Of a DNA stretch of 6,665 nt, positions 1-6,050 are shown piece by piece; within the stretch, counting starts at the first letter, position 1, and the number at the start of each line of letters is the position of its first letter. The position numbers and the translations under genes are program-made. The notes beneath the pieces were generated by a model that saw only the letters and a program-made list of their open reading frames with translations, was not told the origin of the DNA and did no database searches. Source of the stretch: DASZHJ01 sp035280245 (GTDB lineage Bacteria; Pseudomonadota; Alphaproteobacteria; ATCC43930; CGMCC-115725); assembly GCA_035280245.1 (NCBI GenBank), contig DATEGF010000041.1, positions 1 through 6,665 of the forward strand. Reading direction: 5' to 3'.

Positions 1-1
1 T

Positions 2-355
2 TACAGGGCCGAGTTCGGCCTGACCCACCAGCGCCAGCTCTTCCTCGCCGAAGACGGCGAGGACCTCCGCGGCGAGGACCTCCTCACCGGCACGCCCGGG
101 CAGAGTTTTGCGATTCGCTTCCATCTGCATCCGCAGGTCCAGGCGTCGCTGACGCAGGACGGCACCGCCGCGCTTCTGCGGCTCGCGAGCGGCGTCGGCT
201 GGCGGCTCCGCGCTCAGGGCGCCGTGCTGAGCCTCGCCGAAAGCGTCTATCTCGGCACCGGCGAGATCCGGAAGACCCAGCAGATCGTCCTGCAAGGCCA
301 CGTGGGGACACAGGGTGCGACGGTGAAGTGGGGGATCCGGCGGGAGGGGAAGTAG
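2..355 (+). CDS. Heparinase II/III-like family protein, C-terminal part (5' end outside window)
   Basis: An open frame enters from the left edge and ends at TAG 353-355, giving 117 residues. The segment reads FGLTHQRQLFLAEDGEDLRGED, then a run containing FAIRFHLHPQV and a tail with SVYLGTG and QQIVL. This is the pattern I associate with the C-terminal beta-rich domain of alphaproteobacterial heparinase II/III-like proteins, in which the FHLHP and GEDLRGED stretches are characteristic. The family contains polysaccharide lyases that cleave uronic-acid glycans by beta-elimination, but the N-terminal alpha/alpha-toroid domain carrying the catalytic residues lies outside the window, so neither activity nor substrate can be judged. 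The gene is followed by a 126-bp gap with no convincing terminator before the next gene on the same strand. The family call rests on pattern recognition, not a search. Confidence 0.78.
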   Translation, partial: YRAEFGLTHQRQLFLAEDGEDLRGEDLLTGTPGQSFAIRFHLHPQVQASLTQDGTAALLRLASGVGWRLRAQGAVLSLAESVYLGTGEIRKTQQIVLQGHVGTQGATVKWGIRREGK

Positions 356-443
356 GCGAGGGTTGGACTGGTTCCACCTGAGCCGGCGCCACTCGTGCTT
401 CAACTCGCGCAATAACATCGAATCCCGTGGCACGAGCGGTCGC

Positions 444-473
444 TTGATCGGGCGGCGCCACCGGTCTTATGGT
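444..473 (+). promoter_or_regulatory. Possible promoter for the adenylate-forming enzyme, predicting a leaderless transcript
   Basis: TTGATC at 444-449 (4 of 6 matches to the -35 consensus) is followed after 18 bp by TATGGT at 468-473 (4 of 6 matches to -10). Transcription would begin near 480, almost exactly at the ATG at 482. This fits the lack of any purine-rich Shine-Dalgarno sequence before that ATG. The hexamer matches are modest and the call is inference only. Confidence 0.25.
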
Positions 474-481
474 CCGCCGCC

Positions 482-1930
482 ATGACCGCGGACTACGTGG
501 CCTATCACGCGGCCGAGCGCCCCGCTGCGTTGGCCGTTCTCCACAACGGGCGCGCGCTCTCTTTCGTCGAGCTCGACCGGGACATCCGCAGAGCGATGGA
601 TGCGCTCGGTGCGCTCGGCGTGCGCCCCGGTGGCTCGGTGGCCGTGAGCACGGACGATCTCTATTTGCATTGGCTGCTGCTGCTTGCCTGTGAGCGGCTC
701 GGTATCGCCGCGGCGTCCGTCGGGCCCGGCGAGGCGTCTCTGCGCGAGCTCGATCACTTATGGGCGAGTGTGGACATGGTTCTCACCGCACCCGACATCG
801 TCGTCGCGGGTACCCGGCGGTACCAGGCGCTCACCCCTTCCTGGATCGAGGATGCGCTCGCGGGAGCGCCGCCCGGCGACATGCCGGCGCCACGCAAGAT
901 GCCCAACGATCCCGTCCGGATCGTGCGGACATCCGGCACCACCGGCCTCAGCAAGCGCTTCTTGGTCACGAGGCGCATGCACGACGCGTTGAGCGCTGAG
1001 TGGCAATGGGGCTTCGCCCTGGGTCCGCGATGCCGGTATCTGCAGACCCTGTCACTTCTGGTCCGCGCCACCTTCGATCTCGGCAGTGCGTGTCTCCGTG
1101 CGGGCGGGACGCTGGTGCTCGAGAGTCGGATGCAGTTTCTCGACGCCATATCCGCCCACGCGATTACCCATGCAATCGTACTGCCGATCCATCTCAAGGC
1201 GTCGCTCGACCGTCTGCCGCCGGATTTCACGAAGCCGCCCGAGCTCGCCATCGTGTCCTTCGGTGCCGCGCTCTCGGACGCGCTCCGCGCTCGCGCGATG
1301 GCGCGGTTGGCGACCTCCATCTGCGATCTCTACGGCACGGTGGAGGTCTCGATCGCGAGCGCGATCTGGCGGCCGGGCACGGACGGGGTCGGTACGGTCT
1401 GGCCCGGGGTGCGGGTCGAGGCGGTCGACGAGCGTGGCACTGTAGTGCCGCGGGGCGAGATGGGGCGACTCCGGATCAAGACCGGCTGGATGAGTCTCGG
1501 CTATCTCGACGATCCCGAGACGACCGCGCGCATGTTCCGGGACGGCTGGTTCTACCCCGGCGATGTCGCGGTGATAGGCCCCGGTGGCGGGTTGAAGATC
1601 CTGGGTCGCGCCGACGACCTCATCAACATCGGCGGCAAGAAATTCCTGCCGGCGGTGCTGGAGGACTTGCTGATGAAGCATGCGATCGCAGGGGACGTCG
1701 GGGTCTCGTCGCTGCCCGGCGCGGATGGAGTCGAGGAACTCCGCATCGCGGTCGCGGGTGCGCACGGCAGCGACCAGGAGTTGATCGACCGCATCCTAGA
1801 GGCGCTCCGCCGCTTCCAGGTCGGGCACTTCAAGGTGGTCCAGCTCGGTCGCATTCCGAGAAGCGCCAACGGCAAGCTGCAACGCCAGGAGTTGCGCGAC
1901 GAGATCGCGCGTTTGATCGACTCGCGCTGA
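482..1930 (+). CDS. Class I adenylate-forming enzyme (AMP-binding acyl-CoA synthetase/ligase-like)
   Basis: Encodes 482 residues of the ANL superfamily, which activates a carboxylic acid as an acyl-AMP and usually passes it to CoA or a carrier protein. Visible motifs in order are the P-loop TSGTTGLSKR (150-159), the A5 region DLYGTVE (282-288), the A7 region GWFYPGD (355-361), the hinge region GRADDLINIGGKKFLP (375-390), and the C-terminal PRSANGK with the expected catalytic lysine K465. Length is slightly below the usual 500-560. Several canonical residues differ: P-loop Pro is Ser, the YGxTE threonine is Val287, and the xTGD threonine is Pro359. The substrate cannot be read from the sequence, and no carrier protein or thioesterase lies beside it. 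The ATG at 482 is chosen because the protein starts properly there (YHAAERPAALAV aligns with typical ANL N-termini) and no in-frame start is seen between it and about 419. There is no recognisable Shine-Dalgarno sequence. The gene stands alone, convergent with the next gene. Alternatives are a ligase for an aromatic acid or an adenylation enzyme of a small secondary-metabolite pathway. Confidence 0.88.
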   Translation: MTADYVAYHAAERPAALAVLHNGRALSFVELDRDIRRAMDALGALGVRPGGSVAVSTDDLYLHWLLLLACERLGIAAASVGPGEASLRELDHLWASVDMVLTAPDIVVAGTRRYQALTPSWIEDALAGAPPGDMPAPRKMPNDPVRIVRTSGTTGLSKRFLVTRRMHDALSAEWQWGFALGPRCRYLQTLSLLVRATFDLGSACLRAGGTLVLESRMQFLDAISAHAITHAIVLPIHLKASLDRLPPDFTKPPELAIVSFGAALSDALRARAMARLATSICDLYGTVEVSIASAIWRPGTDGVGTVWPGVRVEAVDERGTVVPRGEMGRLRIKTGWMSLGYLDDPETTARMFRDGWFYPGDVAVIGPGGGLKILGRADDLINIGGKKFLPAVLEDLLMKHAIAGDVGVSSLPGADGVEELRIAVAGAHGSDQELIDRILEALRRFQVGHFKVVQLGRIPRSANGKLQRQELRDEIARLIDSR

Positions 1931-1941
1931 CTCGGAAACGA

Positions 1942-1974
1942 AACCGCCCGCGAGGGGCTGCCTCGCGGGCGGTT
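1942..1974. terminator. Bidirectional intrinsic terminator between convergent genes
   Basis: A perfect 14-bp inverted repeat, AACCGCCCGCGAGG (1942-1955) and CCTCGCGGGCGGTT (1961-1974), encloses a 5-nt loop (GGCTG). It starts 11 bp after the stop of the adenylating enzyme and ends 22 bp before the stop of the Bax-inhibitor gene on the other strand. Read on the minus strand, the stem is followed by a T-rich stretch (GGTTTCGTTTCC); on the plus strand the tail is only TT before CGAG. It therefore looks stronger for the minus-strand gene but probably serves both. Confidence 0.82.
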
Positions 1975-1996
1975 CGAGCGAGAGACCGGGACGCCG

Positions 1997-2710
1997 TCAG
2001 TCGCGGCGCTGACCCAGGAACTGCAGCATGAACAGGAACAGGTTCAGGAAGTCGAGGTAGAGCGCGAGCGCGCCCATGATCGCCTTCTTGCCCGCGATCG
2101 TCCCGTCGTCGTTCGCGGTGTACATCTCCTTGATGCGCTGCGTATCCCAAGCGGTGAGGCCGGTGAACACGACGACACCGATCACCGAGATCGCGAATTG
2201 GAGCGCGGGTGACGCGAGGAAGATGTTCACGAGACCAGCGATGAGGATGCCGATCAGTCCCATGAACATGAAGGAGCCGACGCCCGAGAGGTCGCGGCCG
2301 GTCGTGTAGCCGTAAAGGCTGGTGCCCAGGAACATCGCGGCCGTGATGAAGAAGGTCGAGGCGATGCTCATGCCGGTGTAGACCAGGAAGATCCCGGCGA
2401 GCGACAGGCCGACGGAGCCTGCGTAAATCCAGAACGTCGTCTGCGCGGCGCCGAGGCTCATCTGGCGGATGCGGAAGCTCAGGAAGAACACCATGCCGAG
2501 CGGCGCCAGCATCACGAGCCACATCAGCGGCGTGCGGTAGATCGCCTGGTAGAGGCCCGAGGCGGCAGCGGCATAGGCCACGAGGCCCGTGAGCGCGAGG
2601 CCCGCGCCCATGTAGTTGTAGACGCGCAGCATGTATTGGCGCAGGCCAATATCGACCTCCGCCCAAGTGGCTGGACGCGCCGTTGCGCGGTTCTGCCAGT
2701 CGTAAGCCAT
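1997..2710 (-). CDS. Bax inhibitor-1/YccA family inner-membrane protein
   Basis: Encodes 237 residues, typical for bacterial BI-1 (TMBIM/UPF0005) proteins. After a soluble start (MAYDWQNRATARPATWAEVD) there are about seven hydrophobic helices, near 32-52, 62-80, 92-111, 114-131, 147-166, 168-187 and 207-232. The family signature is clear: FLGTSLYGYTTGRDLS around 127-142 and FTGLTAWDTQRIKEMY around 182-197. Asp189 and Asp220 near the last two helices are candidates for the di-aspartyl pH sensor described for the calcium-leak homologue YetJ. In E. coli, YccA is a substrate and modulator of the FtsH protease, and other members leak cations, so a membrane-stress role is plausible but not shown here. 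The frame stays open upstream to an ATG at 2788, but the start at 2710 is preferred: it has GAGAGGAA at good spacing, the added 26 residues (proline- and arginine-rich) do not look like this family, and the upstream ATG would sit inside the likely promoter. Confidence 0.93.
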   Translation of the reverse strand: MAYDWQNRATARPATWAEVDIGLRQYMLRVYNYMGAGLALTGLVAYAAAASGLYQAIYRTPLMWLVMLAPLGMVFFLSFRIRQMSLGAAQTTFWIYAGSVGLSLAGIFLVYTGMSIASTFFITAAMFLGTSLYGYTTGRDLSGVGSFMFMGLIGILIAGLVNIFLASPALQFAISVIGVVVFTGLTAWDTQRIKEMYTANDDGTIAGKKAIMGALALYLDFLNLFLFMLQFLGQRRD

Positions 2711-2715
2711 TGATT

Positions 2716-2722
2716 TCCTCTC
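2716..2722 (-). promoter_or_regulatory. Ribosome binding site that fixes the Bax-inhibitor start
   Basis: The minus strand reads AGAGAGGAAATCA directly before the ATG at 2710. The GAGG/AGGA core lies 5-6 nt from the start codon, the best Shine-Dalgarno match in the window. It decides in favour of 2710 over the longer reading from 2788. Confidence 0.8.
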
Positions 2723-2759
2723 TGTCTGACCCCGGCGGGTGCGCGGATTTTCTGGTGCA

Positions 2760-2788
2760 GATATTGGCATAACGCCGGGAAGTTTCAA
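2760..2788 (-). promoter_or_regulatory. Probable promoter of the Bax-inhibitor gene
   Basis: On the minus strand TTGAAA (2783-2788, 5 of 6 matches to the -35 consensus) is followed after 17 bp by AATATC (2760-2765, about 3 of 6 matches to -10). The predicted start near 2753 would leave a leader of roughly 40 nt containing the strong ribosome binding site. The element lies in the 93-bp gap after the permease gene, so BI-1 can be expressed independently. The -10 match is weak. Confidence 0.4.
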
Positions 2789-2803
2789 TGACAGTCCGAA
2801 ACG

Positions 2804-5326
2804 CTAGTCGTTGCGGAGGTAAGCCGCCGGCGGGGCGCCCAGCGCCCGCCAGGTGCCGGCGTAGCCGAGCACCAGCGTGAGCACCAGCGCCACCCCGGCG
2901 GAGAGCGCGGCCGCTCCTGGCAGAAACACCCAATCGGTCCGCATGATCTCCGTCAGCACGAGGTAGGCGGCGAGCGTGCCCAGCACGCTCGCCACCGCCG
3001 CTGCCAGCAGCCCCAGGAGGCCGTATTCCAAAAGGAATGCGCGGACGAGGTCGCCGCGCGTCGCGCCCAGCACCTTAAGCACCACCGCTTCGTACAGCCG
3101 GCGCCGCCGCGAGGCCGCCAGCGCGCCTGCGAGTACCAGGCCCGCCGCGCCCAGCGCGATCGCCGCCGTTACCTGGAGCACGATCGCGATTTGCGCCACC
3201 ATCTGGCTCACGGCTTGGAGCGCGTCCTTCACGGGGATTGCGGAGATGTTGGCGAAGCGGTCGGTGACCGCCTTCTGGAGCGCCGCCTCCTGCTCCGGCG
3301 GCACGCGCGCCGTCGCGATGAAGGTTTCCGGCGCGCCCGCGAAGGTACCGGGCGAGAATACGAGCGCGTAGTTGATCCGGAGCGAAGTCCAGTCGATCGC
3401 CCGCAGGTTCGCGATCTCCGCGGTGACGTCGCGCCCGAGCACGTTCACGGTGAGCGCGTCGCCGATCTTGAGCCCCATGCCGCGGGCGAGTTCCGCATCG
3501 AACGAGACCAGCGGCGGGCCCTGGTAGTTCGCGGGCCACCAGTTTCCCTCGACCACCCGCGAGCCCGCGGGCACGGTCGGCGTATAGGTGAGGCCGCGCT
3601 CGCTCCGCACGGCCCATTGCGCCCCGGGCTCGACCTGCGCCTGCTCGACGGGCACGCCATTGAGCTTGGTGAGCCGGCCACGCAGGCTCGGCACGCGCTC
3701 TACGTCGGTGGCACCCGCGAATCCCTTGAGGAGCGCGTCGAAGCCCCCGACCTCGTCCGGCTGAATGTCGATGAAGAAGAACGAGGGCGCGCGCTCCGGC
3801 AGATCCTTGTCGAGGGTGAGCGCGATATTGCCCTCTACCAGCGACAGCGCCACCAGCACGGTGAGGCCCAGGCCCAGTGACGCAATCACGCCCGCCGTGT
3901 TGGCGCCGCGTCGGCCCAGGTTCGTGAGCGCGAGCCGCAGCAGCGGTCGCCGCGGCCGCCCGATCCGGCGCACGCCCGCGATGATGAGGATGGCCACGAG
4001 GCGGAACACCACCAGCACCGCGATCGCGCCCGCGACGGACCAGAAGGCGAGGCGATGATCCATGCTGGTCGCGATCACCAGTGCCGCCAGCGCCACCGTC
4101 ACCAACGCTTGCGCCGCAAGGATGCCCTTGCTGGGCCAGTGGCTTGGCGCCTCGGCCGCCTCGCGGAAGAGCGTCGCCGGCGCAACGGCGCGCGCGCTCG
4201 AGAGCGGCCCTAGCGCAAAGGCGAGGGTGGTGAGCGCGCCCGCGGCGGCTCCGATCAGCAATGGTGCCGGATAAACCCCGAGCCGCGCGGTCACGGGCAG
4301 GTCCGCCGGCAGCAGCTGTGCCGTCAACACCGGCGTGAGCGCACCCAGCAGCAGTCCGACCGCGATGCCAAGTACGGCCAGCACGGCGATCTGCAGCAGG
4401 TAGGTCCAGAACACGAGCCGGCCGGCGGCGCCCACGGACTTGAAGATCGCGATCGAGAGCGTGCGGCTCGCGAGGTAGCCGCTGACGGCGTTGCCCACGC
4501 CCACGCCGCCAACCAGCAGTGCCGTCAAACCGAGCAGCGTCAGGAACAAGCCCACGCGGTCAATCAGGCGGCGCAAGTTGGGTGCGGCATTGGCGTAGTC
4601 CCGCACACGCCAGCCCGCGTCCGGAAAGGCAGCCTCGAGCTTCTGGGTCCAAGCGTCGACGGTGACACCCGCTGGCAGGCGCACGCGGTAGCCGTAGCCA
4701 ATAAGAGCGCCGGGGGCCATGAGCCCGGTCTCGGCGAGCGCCGCTTTCGCGATCATGAACCGCGGCCCCAGGATGAAGATGCCGGTGGCGGCGTCGGGCT
4801 CGTGGATGAGTTGGGCGCGAAGCTGGAACCGCGCCTCGCCGACGCGAACGATGTCGCCGATCTTGAGGCCGAGCCGGTCGAGCAGCGCGGGTGCGGCGAC
4901 CGCGCCCCAGAGGCCATCGTGCTCGGCGAGGGCATCGCCGAGCGTACCCATGGGCGTGAGCCCGACGCTGCCATAGAGCGGATAGGCGCGGTCCACCGCC
5001 TTGAGTTCAATGAGGCTCCGCTGCGCGTTGTCGTCCCGTCGAGCCATCGCCCGCATGCTGACGACCTCGGCGACCCTGCCGTTCTCATCGAGATAGTGCC
5101 GCTCGGCGTCGCTCGCGGGACGCAGCACCAGGTTGAGCTCGACGTCGCCGCCGAGCATCGCCCGCGCATCGCGCTCGAGCCCGGCGCGCACGCCGGCAGC
5201 CAGCGAGCCCACACCCGCGATCACCGCGACACCCAGCGCGAGGCACGCGAGGAAAATTCGGAATCCGCGCAGCCCGCCACGCAGTTCTCGGCGCATCAGC
5301 CGCGCGGCGAGGGCGATCGTGGTCAT
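2804..5326 (-). CDS. ybbP: FtsX-like ABC transporter permease, YbbP type
   Basis: Encodes 840 residues, close to the roughly 800 of E. coli YbbP. Ten hydrophobic segments are visible: one at about 22-45, then after a periplasmic domain (about 48-250) three at 256-282, 304-330 and 352-374, two central ones at 402-422 and 425-452, one at 476-498, a second periplasmic domain (about 500-705), and three more at 710-737, 763-791 and 800-822. This is the duplicated MacB/LolCE-like (type VII) layout. Both FtsX half-domains carry the cytoplasmic coupling motif: SRTLSIAIFKSVGA (287-300) and RLYEAVVLKVLGA (743-755). Such permeases do not form a classic channel but use ATP hydrolysis to move lipids or lipoproteins at the periplasmic face. 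The ATG at 5326 lies 4 bp after the ATPase stop, so the two are translated together as one complex. The Shine-Dalgarno signal there is weak (GCGAG). The frame is intact. The adjacent esterase gene supports the YbbAP-TesA assignment. Confidence 0.92.
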   Translation of the reverse strand: MTTIALAARLMRRELRGGLRGFRIFLACLALGVAVIAGVGSLAAGVRAGLERDARAMLGGDVELNLVLRPASDAERHYLDENGRVAEVVSMRAMARRDDNAQRSLIELKAVDRAYPLYGSVGLTPMGTLGDALAEHDGLWGAVAAPALLDRLGLKIGDIVRVGEARFQLRAQLIHEPDAATGIFILGPRFMIAKAALAETGLMAPGALIGYGYRVRLPAGVTVDAWTQKLEAAFPDAGWRVRDYANAAPNLRRLIDRVGLFLTLLGLTALLVGGVGVGNAVSGYLASRTLSIAIFKSVGAAGRLVFWTYLLQIAVLAVLGIAVGLLLGALTPVLTAQLLPADLPVTARLGVYPAPLLIGAAAGALTTLAFALGPLSSARAVAPATLFREAAEAPSHWPSKGILAAQALVTVALAALVIATSMDHRLAFWSVAGAIAVLVVFRLVAILIIAGVRRIGRPRRPLLRLALTNLGRRGANTAGVIASLGLGLTVLVALSLVEGNIALTLDKDLPERAPSFFFIDIQPDEVGGFDALLKGFAGATDVERVPSLRGRLTKLNGVPVEQAQVEPGAQWAVRSERGLTYTPTVPAGSRVVEGNWWPANYQGPPLVSFDAELARGMGLKIGDALTVNVLGRDVTAEIANLRAIDWTSLRINYALVFSPGTFAGAPETFIATARVPPEQEAALQKAVTDRFANISAIPVKDALQAVSQMVAQIAIVLQVTAAIALGAAGLVLAGALAASRRRRLYEAVVLKVLGATRGDLVRAFLLEYGLLGLLAAAVASVLGTLAAYLVLTEIMRTDWVFLPGAAALSAGVALVLTLVLGYAGTWRALGAPPAAYLRND

Positions 5327-5330
5327 CTCG

Positions 5331-6050
5331 CTATCGCGCCGCCGTGGCCGCGAGCGGGCGCGCGCTGTCGCCGACGATCCTGCCGTCGGCTAGCTCGACG
5401 ATCCGGTGCGCGCGGCGCGCCAGATCGAGCTCGTGGGTCACCAGCAGGAGCGTGGTGCCGCGCTCGCTGGCGAGGCGGAACAGTAAGTCCATCACCTGCT
5501 TCCCCGTGGCGCCGTCGAGATTGCCGGTGGGCTCGTCGGCGAGGATCAGCTTGGGCGAGGCCGCGAAGGCGCGCGCGAGCGCCACCCGCTGCTGCTCGCC
5601 GCCCGAAAGCTCCGCTGGATAGTGTCCGACACGCGCCGCCAGCCCCACCGCTGCCAGCGACTGCTCGGCGATCTCGAAGGCGTCGCGCCGGCCCGCGAAT
5701 TCCAGCGGCAACGCGACATTCTCGAGTGCGGTCATGGTTGGCACCAGGTGGAAACCCTGAAACACGATGCCGACGGTGTCGCGGCGGAAGCGCGCGAGTC
5801 CATCCTCGTCGAGCGCGGAGAGATCCGTGCCCGCGACCTCGATCCGACCCGCGCTCGGCCGCACCAAGCCCGCGGCCGTCATCAGCAGCGTGGTCTTGCC
5901 GGAGCCCGAGGGCCCGATCAGACTCGCGGTCTCGCCCGCGGATAGGCGCAGCGACACGCCGCGCAGCACATTGACGGCGCCCGCCGCGCTCGTCAGTGTT
6001 ACCGCGATGTCTTCGAGCAGGATCATGGCGGCGTCGGCCGGGACAGTCAT
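5331..6050 (-). CDS. ybbA: ABC transporter ATP-binding protein, YbbA type (LolD/MacB-like)
   Basis: Encodes 239 residues with every ATPase motif present: Walker A GPSGSGKTT (46-54), Q-loop Gln98 in VFQGFHLVP, signature LSGGEQQR (148-155), Walker B with catalytic glutamate LILADEPTGNLD (168-179), and H-loop His206. The FQGFHLVPTMTALENV and TGNLD wording is typical of the LolD/MacB/FtsE branch, which drives FtsX-like permeases such as the one encoded directly downstream. It acts at the cytoplasmic face of the inner membrane. Two starts are possible. ATG 6050 gives a short leader, MTVPADAA; ATG 6026 begins at MILLEDIAV, where conserved sequence starts. Neither has a good Shine-Dalgarno sequence. 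The longer form is given here with moderate certainty, since its ATG overlaps that of the divergent esterase frame. The gene symbol follows from the divergent tesA neighbour and the permease type. Confidence 0.93.
   Translation of the reverse strand: MTVPADAAMILLEDIAVTLTSAAGAVNVLRGVSLRLSAGETASLIGPSGSGKTTLLMTAAGLVRPSAGRIEVAGTDLSALDEDGLARFRRDTVGIVFQGFHLVPTMTALENVALPLEFAGRRDAFEIAEQSLAAVGLAARVGHYPAELSGGEQQRVALARAFAASPKLILADEPTGNLDGATGKQVMDLLFRLASERGTTLLLVTHELDLARRAHRIVELADGRIVGDSARPLAATAAR

Noticed and set aside
385..461. Repeated GGCGCCAC (385-392 and 454-461) and a 7-bp inverted repeat CTCGTGC/GCACGAG (392-398, 430-436) upstream of the adenylating enzyme
   Set aside because: The arms are short and GC-rich, expected by chance in this composition; not enough to call an operator.
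754..1320. A 188-codon minus-strand frame antisense to the adenylating enzyme
   Set aside because: No recognisable domain, a biased composition, and full overlap with a convincing gene.
1000..2031. A 343-codon plus-strand frame overlapping the adenylating enzyme
   Set aside because: It is an alternate-frame shadow of the ANL enzyme, whose motifs are all in the frame starting at 482; it could have suggested a frameshift, but the 482 frame is intact throughout.
2711..2788. N-terminal extension of the Bax-inhibitor protein to ATG 2788
   Set aside because: The extra 26 residues do not resemble the family, the region contains the likely promoter, and a strong ribosome binding site marks ATG 2710.
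1830..2933. A 367-codon minus-strand frame overlapping the Bax-inhibitor gene, the terminator and both flanking genes
   Set aside because: It is rich in Arg, His, Gly and Pro, runs through a clear terminator hairpin, and overlaps three well-supported genes in other frames.
4802..5974. A 390-codon open frame on the plus strand, antisense to ybbP and ybbA
   Set aside because: It is Arg/Ala/Pro-rich low-complexity translation mirroring high-GC codon bias of the two solid genes opposite; no domain is recognisable and it crosses the gene boundary.
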